From an uncultured Lachnospiraceae bacterium (lineage in GTDB: Bacteria; Bacillota; Clostridia; Lachnospirales; Lachnospiraceae): a stretch of 64,000 nucleotides of DNA. The stretch lies in NCBI GenBank assembly GCA_910577045.1, contig CAJTLB010000006.1:124001-188000 (forward strand). Direction: 5' to 3'. Position numbers and translations under genes: made by a program. The notes beneath the pieces were generated by a model. That model saw nothing but the letters and a program-made list of their open reading frames with translations, was not told the origin of the DNA and did not search any database. Below are positions 44,494 through 52,938 of the stretch, piece by piece; the first letter of the stretch is position 1, and each line of letters opens with the position of its first letter.

Positions 44494-45858
44494 TCACTCT
44501 ATGGTTAGATTCCGTATCCATTTCTTTTTCCGATACCGCAAATACCCAAATATAAACTTAAAGATTTCTTCTGTCATTACCAAAGTGTATACCACATAGA
44601 TTGGCAATTTCCAGACCAAGCCACCTAAAAATGCTAATGGTATCCCAATGCACCACACGCCAGCACAGTCTAAAAATAAACAAAATTTTGTATCCCCGCC
44701 ACTCCGCAGCACCCCGACAATATTCACATAGTTATACATTTTAAATGGCATAAAAAGAGAAAATGCAATTAAACATGCGCTTACATCTAAGGCAACTTCT
44801 TCTGATATCTGATATAGGCCAATAAATTTCCAACGAAGGGCAATACATAAGACCATCATAACAGCCGTTAGCATAAACTGCATAATTTGTGCATTTTTAG
44901 CATAACGCTCTGCCGTTTTTAATTCCCCTGCCCCTAGGACATTCCCAAGTATTACGGCTGTTGCCGCACTTAAGCCTTGGAATAATACTAACAATAAATC
45001 TTGTATGGTTTGTGCAATTGTAATGGCGGCTACTGCATTATCCCCCATTCTCCCATAGGCAAGGCTGTACATTGTAACCCCAAGCCCCCACATAAATTCA
45101 TTGCAAATTACTGGCGTAACAGTAGCTGCATATTTTCTTAGAAACTCTTTTGTATATCCAAGCAGTTCTGATAGTTTAGCCGCCACTGGGGACTTTCCAA
45201 TATACACAATACAAAGCAGCACAAACATTTCACAAATCCTTGCAATTAATGTCGCAAGTGCGGCACCTGCCACTCCCATTGCAGGCGCACCAAATTTCCC
45301 AAATATTAAAATATAATTTAAGGTAATATTAATTACAATTGTCATGCAACTAATGGCTACTGGCGCTTTTACTTGGTTTACTGCACGGAGCATTGCTACA
45401 TAACAATTTGTTACTGCTGTAAATGGATAACTAATCGCAGCTATAATTAAATATTTGGCACCTAAAGATATGGTGGTATCACTGGTTGAAAAGATCCGCA
45501 TAACAAGCTCTGGTTTTATTACACTTGGTATTAAAAACAAAGCTGATGCTAAAAGCCCAATCCATAAAGACATGCCCAATACTTTACGGATACTTTTTAT
45601 ATCTTGGACACCCCAATACTGTGCTGCTAATATCCCTGAACCACTTACTGTTCCAAATAATAACAATGAAAACACAAAGAATACCTTGTTTGCCAGCCCT
45701 ACCGCAGCAATCGCATTTTCGCCAAGTGTGCCAATCATTAAGTTATCTACCAAATTAACGGTAGTATTTAAAAGCCCCTGCAATGCAACAGGGACTCCAA
45801 TTACCAAGATTTTTTTTAAAAAGGATGTATCTTCTATCATCCCTTTCACTATATTCAT
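44494..45858 (-). CDS. MATE family efflux transporter
   Basis: A 454-residue transporter with about 12 helices in two halves. The start ILVIGVPVALQGLLNTTVNL with VDNLMIGTLGENAIAAVG and the mid-protein VTPVICNEFMWGLGVTMYSL are typical of the NorM/DinF branch. It is distinct from the MATE protein at 21357. It overlaps the CBS protein gene by four bases (ATGA), so both are on one mRNA. The substrate is unknown. Confidence 0.93.
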   Translation of the reverse strand: MNIVKGMIEDTSFLKKILVIGVPVALQGLLNTTVNLVDNLMIGTLGENAIAAVGLANKVFFVFSLLLFGTVSGSGILAAQYWGVQDIKSIRKVLGMSLWIGLLASALFLIPSVIKPELVMRIFSTSDTTISLGAKYLIIAAISYPFTAVTNCYVAMLRAVNQVKAPVAISCMTIVINITLNYILIFGKFGAPAMGVAGAALATLIARICEMFVLLCIVYIGKSPVAAKLSELLGYTKEFLRKYAATVTPVICNEFMWGLGVTMYSLAYGRMGDNAVAAITIAQTIQDLLLVLFQGLSAATAVILGNVLGAGELKTAERYAKNAQIMQFMLTAVMMVLCIALRWKFIGLYQISEEVALDVSACLIAFSLFMPFKMYNYVNIVGVLRSGGDTKFCLFLDCAGVWCIGIPLAFLGGLVWKLPIYVVYTLVMTEEIFKFIFGYLRYRKKKWIRNLTIE

Positions 45859-47207
45859 TCCTCTTCCTCCAAACCCTCTTCTTCTTTTAAACGTATTGCT
45901 TTTACTAACTGTATCGTTTTATTTTCTACCTTTAAAGAAGAAAATAAATATCCTTTATAAGTAATTTCCACCACTTCATTATCTTGTGGTATCTTATCTA
46001 GCTTATAAATTAAAAACCCATTTAATGTATCATATTCTTCCTCTTCCTCTTCCATTTCAAGAGAAAGTTCCTTCCACACTTCATCTAACTCTGCCATGCC
46101 TTTTATCAGCCATGTATTTTCTTCTTGTTTCACAATCATTTCTTCATCTTCGTCATATTCATCCAAAATATTCCCAACAATCTCTTCTAAAATATCCTCC
46201 ATCGCAATTAACCCTGCTGTCTGCCCATATTCATCTACCACAATTGCCATATGGATTTTTTGAGACTGCATTTCTTTAAAAAGCAAATTAATATTCCTAG
46301 TTTCTGGAATAAACCTTGCTTCCCTTAATAATTCTTTTATCTCACTAATAGGGGTATTTGTATCATGGTTTTCATAATAAATCATTGCATCCCTAAAATG
46401 TAAAATACCAATAATATTATCTATATTCTTATCATAAACTGGAAAACGAGAATTACTTTGTGTTACAATAAAGTCTACAGTTTCTTTTAATGTCCATGCC
46501 CCATCTACTGCTACAATGCTTTTTCTGTGTGTCATAATATCGGAAGCCTGCTTGTCCCCAAATTCAAAAATATTTGTAATCATTTCAGCTTCACTTGCCA
46601 ATAAAACCCCCTGCTCATGCCCTTCATTTACCATGGACATAATCTCTTCTTCTGTCACATTATCAATAGTTTCATTGGGGTTTATGCCAAATAGGCGGAT
46701 TACTGCATGAGAAAGCAACATTACAAACCATGTAAATGGCAAGAAAATAGTAGTCATAAGATTAATTATGTTAAGTAAGCCATAAGACCAACTTTCCGGG
46801 TACCGTTGCGCCAATTTCTTTGGGACTAAAATACCAAATACCATTAATATTATTAATAATACTACAGCCGGAATTACCCACGCTAAGATACGTAACGCAT
46901 AAACTTGTATGCTTCCATCTGGTTTTGGCACCATAAGGTGCAAAAGCCATTTGTGCAGCATAATATATTCATACGCCCCTACCACCATATTTACTAATGT
47001 AATTGTAATAAGCAATGTATTTACAAACCTAGCTGGCTCTTCTATAATATGTAAAAGCTTTAAGGAGCGTTTATCTCCCTCCTCTGCTTTCTTTTCTACA
47101 TTACTTGCATTTAATGCTTGTATTGCAGCACCAAACCCATATAACATCCCATGTAATACTAAAAACACAAGAAAAACAAATATCCCCCCTGCCGACTCCC
47201 CACTCAT
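45855..47207 (-). CDS. Hemolysin-family CNNM/CBS/CorC protein
   Basis: A 450-residue protein with an N-terminal DUF21/CNNM membrane domain (three to four helices, about 1-175, including GILVPKKLAQRYPE), two CBS domains (about 210-330, IMTHRKSIVAVDG and MAIVVDEYGQTAGLIAMEDI) and a C-terminal CorC_HlyC domain. Relatives are linked to magnesium or cobalt export rather than haemolysis. It has its own promoter and is cotranslated with the MATE gene. Confidence 0.92.
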   Translation of the reverse strand: MSGESAGGIFVFLVFLVLHGMLYGFGAAIQALNASNVEKKAEEGDKRSLKLLHIIEEPARFVNTLLITITLVNMVVGAYEYIMLHKWLLHLMVPKPDGSIQVYALRILAWVIPAVVLLIILMVFGILVPKKLAQRYPESWSYGLLNIINLMTTIFLPFTWFVMLLSHAVIRLFGINPNETIDNVTEEEIMSMVNEGHEQGVLLASEAEMITNIFEFGDKQASDIMTHRKSIVAVDGAWTLKETVDFIVTQSNSRFPVYDKNIDNIIGILHFRDAMIYYENHDTNTPISEIKELLREARFIPETRNINLLFKEMQSQKIHMAIVVDEYGQTAGLIAMEDILEEIVGNILDEYDEDEEMIVKQEENTWLIKGMAELDEVWKELSLEMEEEEEEYDTLNGFLIYKLDKIPQDNEVVEITYKGYLFSSLKVENKTIQLVKAIRLKEEEGLEEEE

Positions 47208-47253
47208 TTCTAACTTCTACTCCTTTGTCCTATATTCTGTGTGTCACTTTACT

Positions 47254-47282
47254 ACTATACCATCCCATTAGTTTTCCGTCAA
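47254..47282 (-). promoter_or_regulatory. Sigma-A promoter of the CBS protein-MATE operon
   Basis: The minus strand reads TTGACG (47277-47282), 17 bases, TATAGT (47254-47259), just after the mazF stop codon. Confidence 0.8.
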
Positions 47283-47290
47283 GTACCGCC

Positions 47291-47635
47291 TTATGTAGTT
47301 AGTTCAAGGCTTACTAACAATGCTTGATCCACCTTTTTTAAGATTTCTCTGTCTAAATGGCAGATTTTATCCTTTAACCGTTTTTTATCAATTGTACGAA
47401 GCTGTTCTAAAAGAATAACGGAATCCTTCATTATGTCATATTTACTGCTATCCAATTCCACATGGGTAGGAAGCTTTGCTTTATTCATTTTTGAAGTAAT
47501 CGCTGCGCAAATAACGGTTGGGCTATGCTTATTCCCAATATCATTTTGAATAATAAGTACTGGACGGATGCCGCCTTGTTCCGAGCCAATTACTGGCCTT
47601 AAATCTGCATAATAAATATCACCACGTCGTATCAT
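47291..47635 (-). CDS. mazF: MazF/PemK family endoribonuclease toxin
   Basis: A type II toxin-fold RNase that cuts mRNA at short sequences. The ~114 residues match the B. subtilis NdoA layout: RRGDIYYADLRPVIGSEQGG, RPVLIIQND, and a catalytic Thr region AAITSKMNKAKLPTHVEL. The frame is open to a GTG at 47647; the ATG at 47635 or the TTG before it best fits NdoA. GGAG lies 10-13 bases upstream. It follows alr as in Bacillus, but the 86-base gap has no room for the usual MazE-type antitoxin. Confidence 0.92.
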   Translation of the reverse strand: MIRRGDIYYADLRPVIGSEQGGIRPVLIIQNDIGNKHSPTVICAAITSKMNKAKLPTHVELDSSKYDIMKDSVILLEQLRTIDKKRLKDKICHLDREILKKVDQALLVSLELTT

Positions 47636-47721
47636 CAATTCTGTCACACTCCATTTACCAAGTTTACATATCTTCAGTATTCCCGGTTATTTCGTGTGTA
47701 TACCAGACAACTTAAATAATT

Positions 47722-48942
47722 CTACTCCTTATGCTGATATTCTATTGCTTCATTTAATAACATAGGCAGGTAAGGACGGGCAAATACGGCTTTATTTCCT
47801 TTATAAAATACCCTTGGAACCCGTTTCCCCAAATTACATACTATTTCATAATGAAATGTATTCCCCACCATAGATGCCAGCTCTTCCACAGATAACATTA
47901 CTCCATTATCTTTTCCAATTAAAGTAACCATATCCCCTTCTTGCGCTTCTTTAATATCTGTTACATCTACCATAAACTGATCCATGCAAATCCTGCCCAA
48001 GATAGGGGCCTTTTTCCCATGCACTAATACATATCCTACATTGGATAAAGCCCTTGGGTACCCATCTCCATAGCCTACTGGAATGGTTGCCACCCTTGTT
48101 TTGCGTAAAGTTGTATAGGTTGCCCCATAACTAATGCTGCATCCCTTCTCCACTTCTTTTATATAAACAATATGGCTCTTTAATTCCAATGCAGGTACTA
48201 AATGCACAATATCCTGCTTTACTTCTTCTGACGGATATAGCCCATACATTGCAATCCCTGCACGTACCATATTAAAATTTGCCTGCGGTATATCAATAAT
48301 CCCTGCACTATTCGAACAATGGAGGAATGGGATAGTAATCCCCATTTCTTCCACTTTTTTAACAAAAGACTGGAAGCGTAAAAGCTGTTCTTCTGTCTTT
48401 GTCTTTTCTGTTTCATCTGCACAGGCAAAATGTGTAAACATGCCTTCCAATTTTATATTAGGCAGTTTAGATATTTCTTGTAATAATTCTAATGACTCTT
48501 GGTTGCCTGGTACCCCAAGGCGGCTCATTCCTGTATCCAGCTTAAAATGAATCCTTGCCTCCATTCCAAGCTGGGAAGCGATTTGTGATAATTGGGCTGC
48601 ATCTTTTTTGGTATATACATTTACGCTTACTTGGTTCTTTATCATTGTTTCAAATAAGCTATTGTGCACATAACCAAGTATTAAAATCATTTTCTTAATT
48701 CCCTGCTCCCTAAGTGCTACCGCCTCATCTAAGGTTGCTGTGCCAAAACCAATTACAAGGCCTTCTATTTCTTTTGCAATTTCAATTGCCCCATGCCCAT
48801 ACCCATCTGTTTTTACAACTGCCATAAGATGGCTAGACAAAGAAATATTTTTTTTCAATTCCAATATATTATTCCGAATAGCATCCAAATCTACTTTTGC
48901 ATATACCCTATATAAATCGCCTGTATTTACATCTATCTCCAT
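47722..48942 (-). CDS. alr: Alanine racemase
   Basis: It makes D-alanine for peptidoglycan with a PLP cofactor. The 406 residues start at MEIDVNTGDLYRVYAKVDLD. The PLP-binding Lys44 is in AVVKTDGYGHG, the second base Tyr in SISYGATYTTL, and GRICMDQFMVDVTD is near the C-terminus. The frame opens at 48978, but the ATG at 48942 has AAGGTG six bases upstream and suits the family. It overlaps the NAD(P)HX repair gene by 35 bases. Confidence 0.95.
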   Translation of the reverse strand: MEIDVNTGDLYRVYAKVDLDAIRNNILELKKNISLSSHLMAVVKTDGYGHGAIEIAKEIEGLVIGFGTATLDEAVALREQGIKKMILILGYVHNSLFETMIKNQVSVNVYTKKDAAQLSQIASQLGMEARIHFKLDTGMSRLGVPGNQESLELLQEISKLPNIKLEGMFTHFACADETEKTKTEEQLLRFQSFVKKVEEMGITIPFLHCSNSAGIIDIPQANFNMVRAGIAMYGLYPSEEVKQDIVHLVPALELKSHIVYIKEVEKGCSISYGATYTTLRKTRVATIPVGYGDGYPRALSNVGYVLVHGKKAPILGRICMDQFMVDVTDIKEAQEGDMVTLIGKDNGVMLSVEELASMVGNTFHYEIVCNLGKRVPRVFYKGNKAVFARPYLPMLLNEAIEYQHKE

Positions 48943-50467
48943 TGTTTTCACCTTCTGTCTTATCTTCTTCAAGCCCACATAACACTTGAGGCAATTCTTC
49001 TACAATATCTTGTGCCATCACTCCATGTTCCCCTAACCTGTCCTTTGCCCTATCCCCGGCAAGGCCATGCAAATAAACCCCAATCTCTGCTGCTTTCTTA
49101 GCAGGCAATCCCATTGCAAGGCATCCTGCAATTACCCCACATAATACATCCCCGGAACCCGCTGTTGCCATTCCGCTATTCCCACTTGTATTAATATAGC
49201 ACATGCCGTCTTCTCCACAAACGATAGTCCTTGCATCCTTTAATGCACAGATAATATGGTATTCTCCTGCAACCCGCCTAGCAAATAAAACCCTATTTTG
49301 TTGTACTGAAACTATATCCGTCTCCATAAAGCGCGCCATTTCCCCTATATGTGGGGTTATAATGGCACAATTTGAAAACCTCTCCATCCATTCTTTCTTT
49401 TTGGCAAGAATATTTAAAGCATCTGCATCTAATACATAATTTTTTTCTTTATTCTTGTCTGCATATTCACTTAATACTTCTATTAATGCAAAAGCATCCT
49501 TTTCCATGCCAAGCCCAGGCCCTGCTGCCACTACATCTGCCCACTGAAAAGACGCTTGCAAAACCTCTTTTATATCCTGCCCTCCTTGGTATGTTACTAA
49601 AACCGCTTCTGGTAAAAGCACCTGTAAAATTTCCCTATTAACCTCTGAAGTTATAATTCTTACTAACCCAACACCCATGCGGTATGCTGCTTTCGCAGCT
49701 AAATAAGCAGCCCCCGCCATATTTTTACTTCCCGCTAAAATACATATTTTCCCTACGCTTCCCTTATTGCTGTCTGGCATACGCCTTGGTATCTGTGACA
49801 ATGCTTCTTTCCCACAGGTATATAACATAGGGTTTACTTTATCAATATTCTTTTTGGGGAACCCAATTTCCTTTACCAAAATTTCACCTGCATAAAAAGC
49901 ACCTGGGTAAAATATAAGCCCTGCTTTTAATAACCCAAATGTTACAGTAATATCTGCCTTTACTGCAATAGAAAGGACTTCTCCTGTATCCGCGGAAATC
50001 CCACTTGGAATATCTATGGAGATTACCCTTACGCCACTTTTATTTATTTTTTCTATCCATTCTGCATAAGACCCTTCTATTTTTCTGCTTAGCCCAATTC
50101 CGAATATAGCATCCACTATTACAGTATATTCTGCAAGGCATGGCTTTGTTACCACTGGAATACCTAAATTCCCTAAAATTTCCCTTTGTTGTTTCCACTC
50201 TTTTGTTGCTGCTTCTTCTTTTCCAAGGATTAGCACTTTTGTTGGAATCTGTGTCTCTAATAAAATCCGTGCTACTGCTAACCCATCTGCCCCATTATTC
50301 CCACAGCCACAAACACATAAAACAGAAGGAGCGTCCACCCGCTGCCTGATTACCTCTGCTACAGCCAATGCCGCCCTCTCCATTAACACCATAGAAGGGA
50401 TCTTTGTCTCTTCTATGGTGTCCTTGTCTATTTGCTTCATTTCTTTACTATTTACTAGAATCCTCAA
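48908..50467 (-). CDS. nnr: Bifunctional NAD(P)HX epimerase/dehydratase
   Basis: It repairs hydrated NADH and NADPH. The 519 residues have an N-terminal epimerase domain (YjeF_N, about 1-210, with GCGNNGADGLAVARILL and VDAIFGIGL) and a C-terminal ADP-dependent dehydratase domain of the ribokinase fold (about 230-500), with AGPGLGMEKDA, VLDADALN and the anion-hole motif ATAGSGDVLCGVIAG. It overlaps neighbours on both sides, in a chain rex, coiled-coil protein, nnr, alr, mazF. Confidence 0.96.
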   Translation of the reverse strand: MRILVNSKEMKQIDKDTIEETKIPSMVLMERAALAVAEVIRQRVDAPSVLCVCGCGNNGADGLAVARILLETQIPTKVLILGKEEAATKEWKQQREILGNLGIPVVTKPCLAEYTVIVDAIFGIGLSRKIEGSYAEWIEKINKSGVRVISIDIPSGISADTGEVLSIAVKADITVTFGLLKAGLIFYPGAFYAGEILVKEIGFPKKNIDKVNPMLYTCGKEALSQIPRRMPDSNKGSVGKICILAGSKNMAGAAYLAAKAAYRMGVGLVRIITSEVNREILQVLLPEAVLVTYQGGQDIKEVLQASFQWADVVAAGPGLGMEKDAFALIEVLSEYADKNKEKNYVLDADALNILAKKKEWMERFSNCAIITPHIGEMARFMETDIVSVQQNRVLFARRVAGEYHIICALKDARTIVCGEDGMCYINTSGNSGMATAGSGDVLCGVIAGCLAMGLPAKKAAEIGVYLHGLAGDRAKDRLGEHGVMAQDIVEELPQVLCGLEEDKTEGENNGDRCKYRRFI

Positions 50468-51099
50468 TCCTCTCCACCGTCTTCCCCATATTCTGAATCA
50501 AAATATCCAATCAGTTCTGGTCCAAGCATATCATGTAAATTTGAATAAATCAAGGTATTCTCTTCTTCCATCTCCTGTTTTCGGATTAACTTCCTCTTTA
50601 ACTCTGTCCTTATCCCCTCTATCCAGTCAGCCATTTCATCAATTTCTTCTTTATTTTTGTTAATCCTATTATAGCAAAGCATTACACTTTCTATTAAAAG
50701 ATCTATATTTGCTTCTGTTAGCTTGTCAGGAAGCTCTTCTACTTCATATTCTAACCTTGCAATTTTATCATTTGCTTCTTTTATTAATTTTTGGCTTTTG
50801 CTCATGCGTTTTTCCCGCATCCGTTCGGATTCGCCGTCTGTCCCTTCCATATTCTCCATAATATTTTGCATAAGCCGGGCCTTTACTTTTTTTACATCTG
50901 TTAAATCTGTATTTGCTTTCCCACGTTTTTTTAAAAACTGGTTTACTTCCATTTCTAACTTTTTTAAACGTTCCGTTTTATCTTCCTCTGTAAACAATCT
51001 GTGCCAGTGCTCATCTAATGTAAGTATTGGTACCTTATGCTTCCGAAGCATTTGTGACAACCTACTATCTATCTGTCTTTTTCCTTTTTCTCTTGCCAT
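50464..51099 (-). CDS. Unrecognised coiled-coil protein
   Basis: A 211-residue, highly charged and mostly helical protein. The start is basic (MAREKGKRQIDSRLSQML), followed by ILTLDEHWHRLFTE and two long helices, about 115-150 and 150-190, likely to form coiled coils. The tail is acidic. It has no membrane segment and no motif I can name. Its stop overlaps the nnr start by four bases, and rex lies 57 bases upstream. Similar genes next to rex or nnr occur in Lachnospiraceae as far as I recall, with no known function. Confidence 0.8.
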   Translation of the reverse strand: MAREKGKRQIDSRLSQMLRKHKVPILTLDEHWHRLFTEEDKTERLKKLEMEVNQFLKKRGKANTDLTDVKKVKARLMQNIMENMEGTDGESERMREKRMSKSQKLIKEANDKIARLEYEVEELPDKLTEANIDLLIESVMLCYNRINKNKEEIDEMADWIEGIRTELKRKLIRKQEMEEENTLIYSNLHDMLGPELIGYFDSEYGEDGGED

Positions 51100-51156
51100 A
51101 AGTACAATATTTCCTCTCCATTCCCCAGTTTCCGTCTTCCATTCACTAACGGGCGA

Positions 51157-51792
51157 TTATGTCCTGGCATTTTTCGCAATATTATAAGACAACCTCATTA
51201 GGCTTTCTGATAAGTGTACATTTTCTACAATTACGTCTGCTGGCACATTCAAATCTGTATGTGCAAAATTCCAAATAGCTTTTATGCCACTGTCCACTAC
51301 TCGCTCCGCCATTTCTGCTGCCTTTGTCTTTGGTATCGTAAGTGCTGCTATTTCAATATGATTTTCCCTAATAAATTCCTCCATTTCTTCAATGCCACAG
51401 ATTTCAATTCCTCTTACCATAACCCCTTTTAAATTTGGGTCAATATCGAATAACCCCTTTACCACAAAACCCCTTTTTTCAAAGTTTGTATAATTGGCGA
51501 TTGCCTGTCCTAAATTGCCTGCACCAATAATAATCATATTGTGGCATTTGTCAATCCCCAAAATCTTTGCAATTTCCTCATACAAATATTTCACGTTATA
51601 GCCATAACCCTGCTGCCCAAAACCACCAAAATTATTCAAATCCTGCCTGATTTGAGATGCTGTGACCTTCATTCGCTCACTTAACTCATTAGAGGAAATC
51701 CGTTCCACTCCACTTTCCATTAATTCGCCAAGATAGCGGTAATATCGGGGAAGCCTTTTTATAACTGCCTGGGATATTTCTTTCCCTTCCAC
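51157..51792 (-). CDS. rex: Redox-sensing transcriptional repressor Rex
   Basis: Rex senses the NADH/NAD ratio and represses fermentation and anaerobic genes. The 211 residues have an N-terminal winged helix (about 1-80, including KVTASQIRQDLNNFGGFGQQG) and a C-terminal Rossmann domain with IIIGAGNLGQAIANY and a domain-swap helix at the end. Translation starts at GTG with GGAGG seven bases upstream. It heads the rex-nnr-alr-mazF chain. Confidence 0.96.
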   Translation of the reverse strand: MEGKEISQAVIKRLPRYYRYLGELMESGVERISSNELSERMKVTASQIRQDLNNFGGFGQQGYGYNVKYLYEEIAKILGIDKCHNMIIIGAGNLGQAIANYTNFEKRGFVVKGLFDIDPNLKGVMVRGIEICGIEEMEEFIRENHIEIAALTIPKTKAAEMAERVVDSGIKAIWNFAHTDLNVPADVIVENVHLSESLMRLSYNIAKNART

Positions 51793-51832
51793 GATTCTGC
51801 CTCCTGTTCTTCTTCCAAAATTATCTCTTACC

Positions 51833-51867
51833 AGTATATACGAATGTTAAAAAGATGTCAAACATTC
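51833..51867 (-). promoter_or_regulatory. Sigma-A promoter of rex with overlapping dyad
   Basis: The minus strand reads TTGACA (51856-51861), 17 bases, TATACT (51833-51838). A 7-bp dyad GAATGTT/AACATTC (51842-51848 and 51861-51867) spans the -35. It does not match the classic Rex box TTGTTAA-N4-TTAACAA. Confidence 0.8.
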
Positions 51868-51975
51868 TGGAAATATTTTATACTTAAATTTACAGCTATT
51901 TATAAAAAGCCATTAACATTTATACTATAAAAGCCATCATTTTAAAAACCGATTATGGAATTAAAAAAATTCTGC

Positions 51976-52004
51976 TTGCATTCTCCACATTTATCTGGTA
52001 AAAT
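51976..52004 (+). promoter_or_regulatory. Sigma-A promoter of rpmB
   Basis: TTGCAT (51976-51981), 17 bases, TAAAAT (51999-52004). Confidence 0.8.
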
Positions 52005-52054
52005 AGCTAATGTTATGGGTCTGATAGGACTAATATATGCAAGGAGGTGCAATC

Positions 52055-52240
52055 ATGGCAAAATGCAGAATTTGTGGTAAAGGTGCTCACTTTGGTCATA
52101 ATGTGAGTCATTCTAATAGAAAAACTAACGCTGTATGGAAAGCAAATGTAAAATCTGTTCGTGTAAAGGTAAATGGAGCAGCAAAAAAAATGTACGTTTG
52201 TACTTCCTGTTTAAGAAGCGGGTTAGTAGAGCGTGCATAG
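52055..52240 (+). CDS. rpmB: 50S ribosomal protein L28
   Basis: A 61-residue ribosomal protein beginning MAKCRICGKGAHFGHNVSHS, with NRKTNAVWKANVKSVRV in the middle. Two Cys pairs, CRIC and CTSC, form the zinc site of the C+ form. The frame opens six codons earlier, but AAGGAGG lies before the ATG at 52055. It is a single-gene unit with a promoter and a strong terminator. Confidence 0.97.
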   Translation: MAKCRICGKGAHFGHNVSHSNRKTNAVWKANVKSVRVKVNGAAKKMYVCTSCLRSGLVERA

Positions 52241-52265
52241 GCAATAAAATGCCTTTATGTTCAAC

Positions 52266-52302
52266 AAAAACAAGGAAGCAGCATAGGCTTCCTTGTTTTT
52301 TT
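52266..52302 (+). terminator. Intrinsic terminator of rpmB
   Basis: A 14-bp stem pairs 52266-52279 with 52287-52300 and ends in a run of T. Confidence 0.93.
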
Positions 52303-52331
52303 ATAAAACCAACATGCAAAGCATGATAGTG

Positions 52332-52469
52332 TTATTTACAAAATAAATTAAACCCACACACTAGCAATACCAGTGCCAGTAGGGTTCGAAACACTGGACT
52401 GCGGAAACAGAGTGAAAATGCAATCCCTACTGCTATCCAGAATAAGATAAAGCCAATCATCCGACACAT
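52332..52469 (-). CDS. 45-residue hydrophobic protein
   Basis: A short frame with 45 codons from an ATG with GGAGG six bases upstream. The protein begins MCRMIGFILFWIAVGIAFSL and continues with a second hydrophobic segment ending CGFNLFCK, so two short membrane helices joined by a basic turn are likely. From memory, similar short proteins starting MCR.IG..LFW.AVG occur in many Clostridia with no known role. It is the last gene of the operon with gerW, 71 bases downstream. Its ribosome binding site lies inside a stable hairpin. Confidence 0.75.
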   Translation of the reverse strand: MCRMIGFILFWIAVGIAFSLCFRSPVFRTLLALVLLVCGFNLFCK

Positions 52470-52519
52470 AATAAGCCTCCGGCACATGATTTCCTTACAT
52501 CCTATGCTGGAAGCTTATT
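52470..52519 (-). promoter_or_regulatory. Hairpin occluding the ribosome binding site of the 45-residue gene
   Basis: Arms 52505-52519 and 52470-52484 form a 15-bp stem with one mismatch and one G-T pair, and a 20-base loop. The 3' arm contains the GGAGG and ends at the start codon. There is no T-run, so a terminator for gerW is less likely. Confidence 0.6.
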
Positions 52520-52540
52520 TCCGATAACAAAATTTTCTAT

Positions 52541-52927
52541 TTACTCTTCTTTTTCCTCTTGTTGCGTAGAATCTTCTTTTGTAACAGCACTTTCCTTGCC
52601 TGCTGTAAAACGGTTTACAAAGTCAGGCACCATATCCAAAACCTTTGTTAAACCATCTTGGTTCTTTACATTTACTAATTTTGTTGTTCCATTTTGAATA
52701 ACCAGCACTGCACTTGGGCAAATCTTTCCTCCAATCCCGCCTGCGCCATTATTCTTCTTCTCTTCATTAAATGCACCTGCACCCACGCCAAAACTTACAT
52801 CTACCAATGGTAAAATTATGGTATCGCCTACATGGATGGCATCACCTACTACTGTTTTCGTTGTAATAAAACCTTCCATCCCTTTAAATAAGGATTCTAC
52901 TGTTGAATGGAATAAATTTTCTGACAT
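52541..52927 (-). CDS. gerW: GerW family sporulation protein (YtfJ-like)
   Basis: A 128-residue protein of the YtfJ/GerW family, needed for normal germination in Bacillus. It starts with ESLFKGMEGFITTKTVVGD, then the family's strands VGDTIILPLVDVSFGVGAGA and a Gly-rich stretch NNGAGGIGGKICPSAVLVI. The C-terminal ~20 residues are Glu/Lys-rich. AGGAGG lies seven bases before the ATG. It follows DUF2953, its usual partner in Clostridia. Confidence 0.93.
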   Translation of the reverse strand: MSENLFHSTVESLFKGMEGFITTKTVVGDAIHVGDTIILPLVDVSFGVGAGAFNEEKKNNGAGGIGGKICPSAVLVIQNGTTKLVNVKNQDGLTKVLDMVPDFVNRFTAGKESAVTKEDSTQQEEKEE

Positions 52928-52938
52928 ATCATATCCTC

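Noticed and set aside
51793..52054. Classic Rex operators (TTGTTAA-N4-TTAACAA) in the window
   Set aside because: None was found by eye; only half-sites occur, such as near 37347.
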